Of a DNA stretch of 64,000 bases, positions 53,379 to 63,455 are shown piece after piece. The position numbers and the translations under genes were made by a program. The notes beneath the pieces were generated by a model. It was given only the letters and a program-made list of their open reading frames with translations. It had not been told where the DNA came from and did not search any database. This stretch comes from Pseudomonas mandelii (GTDB lineage: Bacteria; Pseudomonadota; Gammaproteobacteria; Pseudomonadales; Pseudomonadaceae): contig NZ_JAMYDU010000015.1 of NCBI RefSeq assembly GCF_024138395.1, positions 62,001 through 126,000 on the forward strand. The letters are read 5' to 3'. The first letter of the stretch is position 1. The number at the start of each line of letters is the position of its first letter.

Positions 53379-55232
53379 TCAGGCGATCACAATCCCCCCA
53401 CTGGACAAACTGTCCAGTCCGACACCCACCAGGGTCACCGAATCAGTGCCGAATGTGAGCAGCGTATCCTGCCCCACCGCGGTGGCATGGGCCCGGTAAT
53501 CATCGTTCGGCGCAACGCCCTGAACCCCGAGGAACACCAGTTTGTCGTTGGCTTGATAGCCCACCACCCGGTCCTGGCCAAACGCGCCGCTGAACAGAAA
53601 GGTATCGATCCCACCGCCCGACTCCATCAGATCATTACCCACCCCGCCGACAAACACGTCGTTGCCAGTGCTGCCGAACAAATGGTCGTTGCCATCGAAG
53701 CCAAACAGCCAGTCGCCGGTAGCGTGTGCGTTGAGGGTATCGGCGCCGGTCGTGCCCTTCACGCTTGAGGCGTATTGGGTCAGGTTGCCGCCGGCCGCAA
53801 GGCCATTGGCGGTGACGCTGTGGGTCACGTCATCCTTGAACACGCCCCAAAGAAAACCCGGCTCCTTAGTCACGATGCTACCGATGTCGCGGGTGATGCT
53901 GATGCCGCCATTGGCATCGCGCACGTACAGGTTGCCGGCGCCGTCATTGGCGAAGACGAAGTTCTTCACCGACTGCTGCAGGTCCAGCACATTGCTGCCC
54001 TTGCCTCCCGACAGGATGTTGTAGCCACCGTCATCGCGGAAGGTGTCGTTACCGTCGCGGCCTTCCAGGTAGTCGCTGCCCTTGCCGCCCTGAATCAGGT
54101 CATTGCCGTCGCTGCCGATGATGAAGGTACTGCCTTTGTGGGTTTCGGCGTTGCGGTTCAAGTCCTGGACCCAGGTGTTGCTGCGCGCCGGGTCCGAGAG
54201 GTTGGCGACGATGATGGTCGAGTCTTTGCTGGTCAGTTCGTAGAACTGCGACTCCAGCACCCGGGTCATGCCGTCGCCGTAAGCGGTGGGCAAATGCGAG
54301 ATCCAGGTCGGGATGTTGAGGATGGAATACGGCAGCACATTCCACGCCGTCGAAGCGTAGTGGTCGTTGAAGCTGACGATGTTATCGGTCGTCGAATCCT
54401 TGGCGGCATCGTGCACGCCCACCGAGGACAGGTTGAACGTCGAGCCATCGAGGGCGCGGAACACCGGGTCGTTTTCATAACCGATGTTCAGTACTTTGTC
54501 GCTGCTGCTTTGGGTCGGTGAGGCGTAGGCGATGTAGTTGGAATCCTGGTAAAACCCGGACCACTTATCGCTGCTCAAGTCCGCCAGGCTATTGACCGCC
54601 AATCCGCCGAGGCTGTGGCCGCTGACCAGCAAGTCTTTGCCCGACAGGCCATTGGCCTGGGCAAACGCTGCAACGTCAGCGAGCAAATTGCCGAAGGCTT
54701 CGGCCGCGTAGTTTTTTGCGTAATCCTTGGGCCCTAGCGCTGCCATCAGATCGTTGATCACGTCGCCGATGGAGTCGCCGATCTGGATTTCTCGCGGGCC
54801 GCTGGTGCCACGAAAGGCGATGCCGATTTCAGTGAGATGACCCTGGGCGTCGTACTTGCCGAGGATCTCCACTTGGGCGCTGGTGTAACCGGCCTTCTCG
54901 CCGAAGAAGGTTCCGCGAGCGTCGGTCTTGCCGTCATAGCCCAGTTGCGCGGCGGTGATTGGCGTCCAGCCGGCTTGTTGCACGGCGTCGAGTGCGGCCT
55001 TTTCCGAATCGGGGTTCCAGGGAATGCCGGGGATGACGCCCTGGGAATCGGTGCCACCGATCAGTGCGGTAACCAGGGTTGCCGGCAAGCCCAGGCCGAA
55101 GCCGTTTTGCTGGTAACCGGTGGCGAAACCGTTGTCGAGGTTGTGATAGGAATACAGCGTGATCGCCATGGCGTCGCTGAACAACGCCTTGGAGTCTGCT
55201 GTGCCGAAGTTTTTGTAGTCATACACACCCAT
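53379..55232 (-). CDS. pueA: RTX lipase/polyurethanase PueA-like, type I secreted
   Basis: A 617-aa class I.3 lipase, the same length as the polyurethane esterase PueA. The catalytic Ser is in VSGHSLGGLAVNS (Ser207). Catalytic Asp is expected in the NIGYENDPVF stretch and His near YLQ..DHYAST. RTX nonapeptides (GSDGNDLIQGGKGSDYLEG, GFDGNDHLFGSTGNDVFVGG) bind Ca2+ and precede a C-terminal type I export signal ending SGGIVIA. No N-terminal signal. Last gene of the aprF-prtA-prtB-pueB-pueA-like cluster, 98 bp after pueB. Confidence 0.93.
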   Translation of the reverse strand: MGVYDYKNFGTADSKALFSDAMAITLYSYHNLDNGFATGYQQNGFGLGLPATLVTALIGGTDSQGVIPGIPWNPDSEKAALDAVQQAGWTPITAAQLGYDGKTDARGTFFGEKAGYTSAQVEILGKYDAQGHLTEIGIAFRGTSGPREIQIGDSIGDVINDLMAALGPKDYAKNYAAEAFGNLLADVAAFAQANGLSGKDLLVSGHSLGGLAVNSLADLSSDKWSGFYQDSNYIAYASPTQSSSDKVLNIGYENDPVFRALDGSTFNLSSVGVHDAAKDSTTDNIVSFNDHYASTAWNVLPYSILNIPTWISHLPTAYGDGMTRVLESQFYELTSKDSTIIVANLSDPARSNTWVQDLNRNAETHKGSTFIIGSDGNDLIQGGKGSDYLEGRDGNDTFRDDGGYNILSGGKGSNVLDLQQSVKNFVFANDGAGNLYVRDANGGISITRDIGSIVTKEPGFLWGVFKDDVTHSVTANGLAAGGNLTQYASSVKGTTGADTLNAHATGDWLFGFDGNDHLFGSTGNDVFVGGVGNDLMESGGGIDTFLFSGAFGQDRVVGYQANDKLVFLGVQGVAPNDDYRAHATAVGQDTLLTFGTDSVTLVGVGLDSLSSGGIVIA

Positions 55233-55284
55233 TGGTATTGCCTCTCTCTTTGTTGGAATTGTCAGAGATAGCTCACAGCCAGGA

Positions 55285-55302
55285 CGCCTCGATCACGAGG
55301 CG
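55285..55302 (-). promoter_or_regulatory. strong intergenic hairpin between pueB and pueA
   Basis: CGCCTCG (55285-55291) and CGAGGCG (55296-55302) form a 7-bp stem with a GATC-type tetraloop (ATCA/TGAT), extended by partly pairing GG/CC. No T tract follows, so it looks like an mRNA processing or stability element that could set the ratio of the two lipases. Confidence 0.4.
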
Positions 55303-55329
55303 CCCCGGAGCATTTAGTGCATGCAGCTT

Positions 55330-57030
55330 TTACGCAAACGTAATTCCCGAAGCCGAAAGATTATCCAGACCTACGCCCACCAGCGTTACGGCGTAATCGC
55401 CAATCTTGAGCACAGTGTCGTTGCCGGCCTGTGACGCGTGCTGGGTGTAGTCATAGCCCTGCCCCGCGCCCTGGACACCCATGAAAACCAGTTTGTCGCT
55501 GCCCTGGTAGCCATTGATCGCATCGAAGCCGAAGGCGCCGCTGAACAGGAACGTGTTGTTACCGCCCCCCGAGGCCTGCATCACGTCATTGCCCGTGCCA
55601 CCGACGAAGGTCACGTGGCTTTTGTCGCTGCGCAGCAGATCGTCGCCGGCGTTGCCGAACAACCAGTCACCGTCGACGCTGGCCACCAGCGTGTTGCCGT
55701 AGGCATCGCCATTGAGCGAGTGGTTGTAATGGGTCAGTTCCGTGCCGTTGAGCAAGCCATTGGCGGTGACGTTGTAGGTGATGTCCTTGCTGCCCCACCA
55801 CGAACCCGATTCCTTGCTCACCAGCGCGCCGATGTCGCGGGTCAGGCTGATCCCGCCGTAGGCATCGCGCACGTACAGCGTGCCGTCACCGTCATTGGCA
55901 ATGCTGAAGTTCTGCAACGGTTTCTGCAGCTCGAAGGTGTTGCTGCCCTTGCCGCCCAACAGCAGGTTGTAACCACCGTCATCGCGGAACCGGTCGTTAC
56001 CATCACGGCCTTCGATGAAGTCATTGCCCGCGCCGCCCTTGAGCAAGTCATTGCTGTCGGTGCCGATGATAAAGGTGGTGCCGATGTGGGGCTCGCCGCT
56101 GCGCCCCAGGTCCTCGACCCAGGTGGTGCCTCGGGACGATTCCGACAGGTTGGACACGATCAGCGTCGAGTGCTTGTCGGTAAGGTCGTAGAAGCGCGAG
56201 TCGATCACCCGGTTCAAGCCGTCGGCATAGCCCAACGAACCGTGGGCCGACCAGTTCAGCGGATTGAGGATGCTGAACGGCACCAGGTTCTGCGCAGTGG
56301 AGGCGTACTGATCATTGAAGTTGACGATGTTGTTGGTCGCCGAATCCTGATGACCGTCGTGCTTGCCCAGCGAGCCACTGCTGAAGGTGGTGCCGTCGAG
56401 CACGCGAAACACCGGGTCATTCTCGTAACCAATGTTCAGCACATTGTTGCCGGTGGCGCTTTGGGTCGGCGAGGCGAACGCAATGTAGTTGGCGTCCTTG
56501 AAGAAACCGCCCCAGTTATTGCTGCTCAGTTCCGCCAGGCTGTTAACGCCTAACCCGCCGAGGCTGTGCCCGCTGACCAATACGTCCTTGGCACTCAAGC
56601 CGTGGGCGATGGCAAACGCGGCGACGCTTTTCAGCAAAGTGTCGAAGGCGTTTTTTGCATAGTTCGTTGCGTAATCCACCGGGCCGACCGCGGCCAACAG
56701 GTTATTTTTCATGTCGCCGAAGGTGTCGCTGTAGCCCAGACCGCCGGTGCCACGGAAGGCGATACCGATGCCGATCAGCTTCCCTGCCCCGTCGTATTTA
56801 CCGAGGATTTCGGCTTCGGCGCTGGTGAAGCCGTCCTTCTCACCATAGAAGGTGCCTTGAGCGCCGACATTGCCCTGATAGCCCAGCGCTGCCGCGCCAA
56901 TCGGCGCCCAAGCGGTCGCCGGCAGTGGCTGGCCGGTCGGCGTGTACGCGTAGAGCGTCAGCGCGATCGCGTCGGAGTACAGCGCCTTGCCGGCCTCACC
57001 GCCGGCATTTTTGTAATCAAACAGTCCCAT
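55330..57030 (-). CDS. pueB: RTX lipase/polyurethanase PueB-like, type I secreted
   Basis: A 566-aa class I.3 lipase paralogous to the downstream PueA-like gene but about 50 aa shorter, as in P. protegens/P. chlororaphis. The active Ser is in VSGHSLGGLGVNS (Ser156). The RTX block (TDSNDLLKGGAGNDFIEGRDGNDRF; GNAGDDLLRSDK) is shorter, and the C-terminus LSASGITFA is a type I secretion signal. The difference from PueA lies mainly in a missing segment near residues 25-75. Follows the autotransporter gene by 24 bp. Confidence 0.93.
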   Translation of the reverse strand: MGLFDYKNAGGEAGKALYSDAIALTLYAYTPTGQPLPATAWAPIGAAALGYQGNVGAQGTFYGEKDGFTSAEAEILGKYDGAGKLIGIGIAFRGTGGLGYSDTFGDMKNNLLAAVGPVDYATNYAKNAFDTLLKSVAAFAIAHGLSAKDVLVSGHSLGGLGVNSLAELSSNNWGGFFKDANYIAFASPTQSATGNNVLNIGYENDPVFRVLDGTTFSSGSLGKHDGHQDSATNNIVNFNDQYASTAQNLVPFSILNPLNWSAHGSLGYADGLNRVIDSRFYDLTDKHSTLIVSNLSESSRGTTWVEDLGRSGEPHIGTTFIIGTDSNDLLKGGAGNDFIEGRDGNDRFRDDGGYNLLLGGKGSNTFELQKPLQNFSIANDGDGTLYVRDAYGGISLTRDIGALVSKESGSWWGSKDITYNVTANGLLNGTELTHYNHSLNGDAYGNTLVASVDGDWLFGNAGDDLLRSDKSHVTFVGGTGNDVMQASGGGNNTFLFSGAFGFDAINGYQGSDKLVFMGVQGAGQGYDYTQHASQAGNDTVLKIGDYAVTLVGVGLDNLSASGITFA

Positions 57031-57053
57031 GTTCTTGCTTCCTTAGCGTCAAA

Positions 57054-60000
57054 TCAGAACTGCCAGTCCAGGGTCAGGCCCACACCGTGGTCTTTTTCCC
57101 GGGAGCCGAGCAGCCCGTTGTAATCCAGGTTCAAACGGGTATCGCTGCCCAGCGCCAAGCCGGCACGGGCACCGACCACCGCGGCATTGCGGTCCATGGA
57201 CACGCTTTGCACGCTGAACGCGGTGTTGCCGTTGACGAAGGCCAAGTGGTCTTCGGAACGGGTGTTGCTCAGGTTGTGCTGCCAGCCGAGCGTGCCGGAC
57301 AGTTCCAGCTGTTGCTGGTCGGACAGCGCAATGGCTTTGCTCGCCCGCAAGCCAAGAGTCGAAAGCACCACGTCGCGGTTGTTTTCACCGCCCTTGAGCG
57401 CGGCGGCATCACCTTTTTCGCTGAAGCTTTCAGTGTTCAAGTGCACGTACGCCAGATTGACGAATGGCTCCAGAGCGACCGGTTGCAGGTCCAGGCGATA
57501 CGCCGCTTCGGTGAACAGTTGCGCGGAGGTCGCATCGCGTTTGGATTTCTGCTTGCCGCTGACGCCGTTAAATTGCAGGTCACGTTTGACGTCGATGCGA
57601 TGCCAGCTGTAAGCGCCGCCGACGCTCAGGCGCAGCGCGTCGATTTCATGGCCCAGGTACGCACCCAAGTGGTAGCTGTCGACCGAGGCCGACGAATGCG
57701 TGCCATCGCCCATGCTCAACGAACTGTCGCTATAACCGGTGACGAAACCCAGTCGCGTATCTTCAGTGATCAAGCCATCGACGCCGGCCAGTAGCCCGCC
57801 GATGGAGCTGTTGGAACTGGCGTTGTCATGCCCGCCATCGCTCTTGCCCCAGGCGCCGAGCACTTTGAGCCAGGCGTTGCTGCGATCATCGGTGGGTGCC
57901 CCGGCGTCGAACAGATCGTGCTCACGCAGACGCTCGCCGACTGCATCGCGCAGGTAACGGCTGTCGTTGATCAGCAGCGTGCCGATTGCCGGATGAATCT
58001 CGCCGGACAATTGCTGGAATGCTTGTTGCGCGACAGCGGCGGTCGGCGACAGCAGCAGGGTTTCGTAGAGCGGATTGCCTGCGCCCAGTTGCTCGGCGGC
58101 AGCGGCCACAGCGCGTTGGTTCGGAGTTTGGCCAGCGCTGGTGAAGGACGTCGCGTTACGCACCACTGCCAGTTGAATGCCGCTAGCCGAGTAGTCGAGG
58201 GTGCCGCCGAGGAACAAGTAATCCGGCACCACCGCACCGAAGCGCCCTTCGATTCCGCCGGCCGCTTGCAGGATGTTGTACTGATTGCCGAGCAGGGATT
58301 TCGCTTCGCTGGTGGTCAGCAGTGTCGGGCTGTTTTCCAGAGACAGACTGACGGTTGCGCCCTCGATGACCGCCTTGCCGCCGGCGATGATCTGGTCGCT
58401 GCTGGTGGGCGACAGCTCTACGGCATAGGTCGAACCAGGTTCAAAAACCACATCACCCGCCACCTGCAAAGTGCCGATGGAATTGCCGGGGGCCACGGTA
58501 CCGCCGCTTTTCGCGGTCAGCGCCGCGATGCTGCCGTTACCGCCGAGGATCCCGCTGTTATTGACAGTGACTGCCGACAGCAGCGAACCATTGATCGCCA
58601 ATCGGCCCTGATTGACCAGGGTCGGGCCGGCGTAGGTATTGGCGCCGGTCAGCACCAGTGTGCCGATACCCTGCTTGGTCAGCCCGCCATGGCCGGAAAT
58701 GTCGTTGCGCCAGACGTCGAGCCCGCAGTGCACGTCATTGCACACACGCTCGGTGGGTTTGCCGGCATCGATGATTGCGCCGATGCCCGGCAAATCCGCG
58801 ACAAACTGGCTGGAGCCATAGGCGCCTTCGATGCGGAATTCCTCCGGAATGTCCTGTTCGGTCACGAACATCGCCGGGCCATCGATACCTTTGCGCAGGT
58901 TGATCATGCCCCAGCCGTACAGCAAGTCGACGCCGGGTGCGCCGAGGTCGGTGGCGGTGGTGCGCAGCACGCTGGCGACTTGCGCGCCGGTCATGTACGG
59001 GAAGCGTTCCATCAACACCGCCACCGCGCCTGCAACGTGCGGCGCCGCCATGGAGGTGCCGTTGTAATTGGCGTAGCCGGTGGTCAGGTCAGCGGCATTG
59101 GTGCCGCTGATGATCGAGCTGTAGATCCGGCTGCCCGGTGCCGACACGCAGAAACTTGCGGTGTAGCCGCAGCGCGACGAGAAGGTACTGATGTTGTAAG
59201 GATCGGGGCTGCTGGTGTCCGGGTTCCTCTGCAACGCGGCCACGGTCATCCAGTTCGGCGCGATCTCCGGGACGAAGTAACCGAGGCCGGCGATGGCGTC
59301 CGGGTTGTTGAGGTTGTAGTCGTTGCCTGCGGCGAAGATCGTCACGATGCCGCTGCGGGCCGCCGCGATGGCGCCGTCGTAGGCACCGCCGGGTTTGGTC
59401 CCCAGCAAGGTCTGGATCTCGTTGAATTGCAGTTGCGCGTCTTGCACGGTGAAGTGTGGGTACGCCGGGTCACGGCCTCCGAGGTCGAAGCGGTCGGTGA
59501 TGCCGATGCCCCAGCTGTTGTTGATGATCCGCGCGCCGCTGGCGATCAGGGCATCCCAACCAGCCTTGTACACCGCGCCGTCGTTGCCGCGAATGATCCC
59601 GTCTTCCGGGCCCGGGTCGCCGTTGTCGGCGCTAATGATCTGCGCGCCAAAAGCGACACCGTGCATCGGCCCGCCATCGCGACTGCCCGCGGCGATCCCG
59701 CCAACGTGGGTGCCATGGGCGCCGAGTTTGCCGTTGGAGCCCACCGAGGGTGAACCGTCATAAAGAAAGGCGTCCCCGGCTTTGACCGGGATGTACGGGT
59801 CGGTGTATTCGCGGATGCCGCTGGTGACCAGCGTGATCACCTTATTGGCCCCGGAAAACTCCGGGTGCAAGGCGTAAACCGGTTGATCAAAAATCCCCAG
59901 CTTCACCCCTCTGCCGGTATAACCGGCGGCGTAGGCCTCCTGAGCATTGATCGCCCCCAGGCCCCAGTCGGCGTTGAACTCTGTGCTGCGCCAGCTATCG

Positions 60001-60101
60001 GGATCGCCTGTCCTGCCGTTTTCCACATAGGGCGCCGCGTATGCGGTGCCCAGGGTGGCCAATGCGCAGAGCAAGGCAAGGTTGTTGTACTTGTTATTCA
60101 T
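57054..60101 (-). CDS. subtilisin-type autotransporter serine protease (PrtB/PspB-like)
   Basis: A 1015-aa type Va autotransporter. Start at 60101 chosen: signal peptide MNNKYNNLALLCALATLGTAYA, with cleavage before APYV. The S8 passenger has Asp72 in IFDQPV (DQP instead of the usual DSG/DTG), His132 in GAHGTHVGG and Ser350 in YNGTSMAAPHVAG. A beta-helical stalk with an autotransporter-associated repeat (GIGTLVLTGANTYAGPTLVNQG) and an AT-beta barrel ending LDWQF complete it. Paralogue of the next gene upstream. Operon with lipases. Confidence 0.92.
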   Translation of the reverse strand: MNNKYNNLALLCALATLGTAYAAPYVENGRTGDPDSWRSTEFNADWGLGAINAQEAYAAGYTGRGVKLGIFDQPVYALHPEFSGANKVITLVTSGIREYTDPYIPVKAGDAFLYDGSPSVGSNGKLGAHGTHVGGIAAGSRDGGPMHGVAFGAQIISADNGDPGPEDGIIRGNDGAVYKAGWDALIASGARIINNSWGIGITDRFDLGGRDPAYPHFTVQDAQLQFNEIQTLLGTKPGGAYDGAIAAARSGIVTIFAAGNDYNLNNPDAIAGLGYFVPEIAPNWMTVAALQRNPDTSSPDPYNISTFSSRCGYTASFCVSAPGSRIYSSIISGTNAADLTTGYANYNGTSMAAPHVAGAVAVLMERFPYMTGAQVASVLRTTATDLGAPGVDLLYGWGMINLRKGIDGPAMFVTEQDIPEEFRIEGAYGSSQFVADLPGIGAIIDAGKPTERVCNDVHCGLDVWRNDISGHGGLTKQGIGTLVLTGANTYAGPTLVNQGRLAINGSLLSAVTVNNSGILGGNGSIAALTAKSGGTVAPGNSIGTLQVAGDVVFEPGSTYAVELSPTSSDQIIAGGKAVIEGATVSLSLENSPTLLTTSEAKSLLGNQYNILQAAGGIEGRFGAVVPDYLFLGGTLDYSASGIQLAVVRNATSFTSAGQTPNQRAVAAAAEQLGAGNPLYETLLLSPTAAVAQQAFQQLSGEIHPAIGTLLINDSRYLRDAVGERLREHDLFDAGAPTDDRSNAWLKVLGAWGKSDGGHDNASSNSSIGGLLAGVDGLITEDTRLGFVTGYSDSSLSMGDGTHSSASVDSYHLGAYLGHEIDALRLSVGGAYSWHRIDVKRDLQFNGVSGKQKSKRDATSAQLFTEAAYRLDLQPVALEPFVNLAYVHLNTESFSEKGDAAALKGGENNRDVVLSTLGLRASKAIALSDQQQLELSGTLGWQHNLSNTRSEDHLAFVNGNTAFSVQSVSMDRNAAVVGARAGLALGSDTRLNLDYNGLLGSREKDHGVGLTLDWQF

Positions 60102-60160
60102 CGAACTACCGTCCTTAGTTGTGTTGCCAAAATCCTTGTGGCCAGAGGCCCGCCCAATTC

Positions 60161-60254
60161 CTGTAGGAGCGAGGCTTGCCCGCGAAGGCGGTGTGTCAGT
60201 CAACATCAATGCTGAATGTCCCGGCCCTTTCGCGGGCAAGCCTCGCTCCTACAG
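60161..60254. repeat. REPIN between the two autotransporter genes
   Basis: CTGTAGGAGCGAGGCTTGCCC... and its near-exact complement ...GGCAAGCCTCGCTCCTACAG lie within the operon, between the two protease genes. Confidence 0.8.
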
Positions 60255-60282
60255 GGGTTGCGTGTTCCAGCCCTTTACCGCG

Positions 60283-63246
60283 TTAAAACTGCCAATTGAG
60301 ACTCAGCCCGACGCCGTGGCTCTTCTCGCGGCTGGCCAGTTGGCCGGTGTAATCGAGGTTCAGCCGAACATCCCGGCTCAAGGCCAGGCTGGCATGGGCG
60401 CCCACCAGCGCCGCATCGCGAACCAGTGGCGAGCTTTCCACCACGAACGGAGTGCCACCGCTGGCGAACGCCAGGTGTTCCTCGGAATCGGTATTGCTCA
60501 GGTTGTGCTGCCAGCCGAGGCTGCCGCTCAAGTCCAGCTGTTGCTGACCGGACAGCCTCACCGTTTTCAGTACGCGCACGCCCAGGGTGCTGAGTACCGC
60601 GTCCCGCCGATCGCCACTGCTTTTGAGCGCCGCGGCGTCACCTTTTTCGGTGAAGCCCTCAGTGTCGAGGTGCACGTAAGCCAGATTGGCGAACGGTTCC
60701 AAGGCCAGTGCTTGCAGGTTCAAGCGATAGGCCGCTTCGCCGAACACCTGGGTAGTCCCGGCGTCGACCTTGGCTTTCTGTTTGGCGCTGACGTCACCGT
60801 ATTGCAGGTCACGTTTGACGTCGGCCCGATGCCAGCTGTAGGCACCACCGGCGCTCAGGCGCCAGGCGCCCATTTCGTGGCCGGCATAGGCGCCCAGGTG
60901 ATAACTGTCGACCTGTGCTGATGAGTGAGTTCCAGAGCCCATGCTGACCGAGCTGTCGCTATAACCGGCGACCAGGCCTACACGGGTTTGGTCATCCACC
61001 GCACCATCGACACCCGCCAGCAAACCGCCAATCGAGGTTGTGTAGCCGGCGGTGTCGTGGCTGTCATCGGTCTTGCCCCAGGCGCCCAATGCCTTGATCC
61101 AGCCATTGCTTCGGGAAGCATTGGCTTCATTGAGACGCTCACCCACCGCATCGCGCAGATAACGACTGTCGTTGATCAGCACCGAGCCCAGCGCCGGATA
61201 GATTTCCCCCGACAACTGCTGGAAGGCCTGTTGCGCCGAACTGGCGGTCGGCGACAGCAGCAGGCTTTCGTACACCGCGTTGCCCGCGCCAAGCCCTTCC
61301 ACCACGCCGGCGACAGAACGCTGATTCGGCGTTTGCCCGACGCTGGCGAAGGTTGTGGCGTTACGCTCCACGCTCAGCTGAATGCCGGTCGCGGCGTAAT
61401 CGAGGCTGCCGCCGATGAACAGGTAGTTGGGCAGCACCGCGCCGAACTGGCCTTGAATCCCGCCCGCCGCTTGCAAGATGTTGTACTGATTGCCCAGCAG
61501 GCTTTGCACTTGTTGGGTGCTGAGCAAGGTCGGGCTGTTTTCCAGGGAAAGGCTCACGGTGGCGCCGCTGATCGTGGCCGTACCGCCCGCAATGATCTGG
61601 TCACTGCTGGTGGGTGACAGTTCGACGGCATAAGTGGAACCCGGCGCAAACGTCACATCGCCGCTGACTTGCAACGTACCGATGGAATTACCGGGCGCCA
61701 CGGTGCCACCGGCATTGGCGGTCAAGGCAGCGATTCGTCCGTTACCGCCGAGGGTGCCGCCGTCATTGACGGTCACCGCCGACGTCAGTGAGCCGTTCAC
61801 CGCCAGCAAACCGCCGTTAATCGTGGTCGGGCCGCGATAAGTGTTGTCGCCAGTGAGCATCAACCGTCCGGCACCGGACTTGATCAGGCTGCCTGCGTAG
61901 ACTCGGTTGGCGGCGGCGGAGTCGCGCGCCATGCCTACCGCATAATCGGTCTGATCCTGCTGACTGGCACCAGCCGGCACACCATTCTCCCAGCCCTTGT
62001 CCTTCAACGTCTGTTGCCAGGCGCTGCGTTCGGCGGCGTCTTCGGCCTGACGCTGAATCAGCGCCTTGTCCGAAATGTCATTGCTCCAGATATCGCTTTG
62101 CCCTGTCACCAGATTGGCGTCGAACGCCCCGAGCAATTGCCCCGGGCCGCGCATTGCCCGTTCAAGGTTGGCCACGCCCCAACCGATGCGCGTACTCGGT
62201 GCGTCGGTGACCGAACCGTCGAGCTGAGTCGCGGTGGTCAGCAGCACTTCCAGCGCCTGCTGATTGTTCATGTATGGATAGCGTTCCATCACCAGCGCCA
62301 ATGCCCCGGTGGCATGCGGCGCGGCCATGGAGGTGCCGGATTTGATCGCGTAACCGCCGCCGGGAATGGTGCTGTCGATCTTCGCGCCTGGGGTGGTGAT
62401 GCACCAATACTTGGCGATCCCGCATTGGTTGTATTTCTGCTGATTGCTTTGATCCAGCCCCGACACTGCCAGCCAGTGGCCTTCCAGGTCCGGCTGAAAA
62501 TACGGCAAGGCCGAACGCACGCTGGCATTCGGGTAACCACTGTTGCCGGCACTGAACACGTTGATCACGCCGCGCCGCGAAACGTCGGCGGCGGCATCGA
62601 GCCAGGTGCCTTTGTTCCAGTGCTGGGCGTAGGCGGCATGCAGGTCATCGAGGGTTCGGTAACTGACGTCCGGTGGCTGGCTGCCCCAGCTGTTGTTGAT
62701 TGCACGGACACCGGCATCCGCCAAGGCGTTATAGACCGCTGTGAAGTAGCGCCGGTCGGGGTTGGGGCCGAACAGGAAACTGTCGTTCTTGTTGGTGTTG
62801 CCGACGTAGATTTGCGCGTTGTAGGCCACGCCGTGCATGCCGCTGCCATCCCGGGAAGCGCCCATGGTGCCGGTGACATGGGTGCCGTGGGAATCGTTGT
62901 TGGTGTTGAGCGTGCCGTCGACGTTGAATGCTGAGCCGTCGACATAGCTGCCGCTGGCCGTGACCGCGTGATAACGCTCGGCGGCAAATTCGGGATGGCT
63001 GGAATCGAAACCGGAATCCAGCGCGCCGATTTTCACGCCTTTGCCGGTGATGCCGGCGGCGTAGGCTTGATCGGCCTGCATCCGCGCCAGGCCCCAATCG
63101 CGCTGGAACTCTGCCGAGCGCCAACTGGCGGGGTCGCCGGGTTTACCGGTTTCCAGATAAAGCGCCTGGGCTGGGCCTGGTCCTAATGAAATCAAGAGCA
63201 ATAGCGTGCCGACCGACATCGGCTTGATCTGTACGTCCATGTTCAT
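60283..63246 (-). CDS. subtilisin-type autotransporter serine protease (PrtA/PspA-like)
   Basis: A 987-aa autotransporter (start at 63246; 63240 has better ribosome-site spacing). Signal peptide about 10-28. S8 residues: Asp in ALDSGFDSSHPEF, His in DSHGTHVTG, Ser306 in SGTSMAAPHATG. The stalk has SGAGRLMLTGDNTYRGPTTING and the C-terminal barrel ends LNWQF. About half its beta-domain residues match the paralogue at 57054-60101 at a glance. It would deliver the protease to the surface without needing the T1SS. The gene after aprF in the operon order. Confidence 0.92.
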   Translation of the reverse strand: MNMDVQIKPMSVGTLLLLISLGPGPAQALYLETGKPGDPASWRSAEFQRDWGLARMQADQAYAAGITGKGVKIGALDSGFDSSHPEFAAERYHAVTASGSYVDGSAFNVDGTLNTNNDSHGTHVTGTMGASRDGSGMHGVAYNAQIYVGNTNKNDSFLFGPNPDRRYFTAVYNALADAGVRAINNSWGSQPPDVSYRTLDDLHAAYAQHWNKGTWLDAAADVSRRGVINVFSAGNSGYPNASVRSALPYFQPDLEGHWLAVSGLDQSNQQKYNQCGIAKYWCITTPGAKIDSTIPGGGYAIKSGTSMAAPHATGALALVMERYPYMNNQQALEVLLTTATQLDGSVTDAPSTRIGWGVANLERAMRGPGQLLGAFDANLVTGQSDIWSNDISDKALIQRQAEDAAERSAWQQTLKDKGWENGVPAGASQQDQTDYAVGMARDSAAANRVYAGSLIKSGAGRLMLTGDNTYRGPTTINGGLLAVNGSLTSAVTVNDGGTLGGNGRIAALTANAGGTVAPGNSIGTLQVSGDVTFAPGSTYAVELSPTSSDQIIAGGTATISGATVSLSLENSPTLLSTQQVQSLLGNQYNILQAAGGIQGQFGAVLPNYLFIGGSLDYAATGIQLSVERNATTFASVGQTPNQRSVAGVVEGLGAGNAVYESLLLSPTASSAQQAFQQLSGEIYPALGSVLINDSRYLRDAVGERLNEANASRSNGWIKALGAWGKTDDSHDTAGYTTSIGGLLAGVDGAVDDQTRVGLVAGYSDSSVSMGSGTHSSAQVDSYHLGAYAGHEMGAWRLSAGGAYSWHRADVKRDLQYGDVSAKQKAKVDAGTTQVFGEAAYRLNLQALALEPFANLAYVHLDTEGFTEKGDAAALKSSGDRRDAVLSTLGVRVLKTVRLSGQQQLDLSGSLGWQHNLSNTDSEEHLAFASGGTPFVVESSPLVRDAALVGAHASLALSRDVRLNLDYTGQLASREKSHGVGLSLNWQF

Positions 63247-63314
63247 GACTCTCGCTTTTTTGGCGTTTTTAGAGTTGTAGTCCCGGTTCTGGGCGCGGTG
63301 GTGCTAAGCACATC

Positions 63315-63448
63315 CTGTAGCAGCTGCCGAAGGCTGCGTTCGGCTGCGCAGCAACCGTAAAATCTAAGCTCGCGGTCTGTCATGCTGATACAACAAACCG
63401 GATAGCGACTGCTTCGCAGCCGAACGCAGCCTTCGGCAGCTGCTACAG
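63315..63448. repeat. long-inverted-repeat element, third copy
   Basis: CTGTAGCAGCTGCCGAAGGCTG and the inverted partner ...CAGCCTTCGGCAGCTGCTACAG enclose a centre with GACTGCTTCGCAGCCGAACGCAGC, the same family as 16890-17091 and 39277-39433. Confidence 0.7.
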
Positions 63449-63455
63449 GGTTAAA

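Noticed and set aside
57828..59753. 641-aa plus-strand open frame inside the autotransporter gene
   Set aside because: It is antisense to a clear S8 autotransporter and has no domain pattern or ribosome site.
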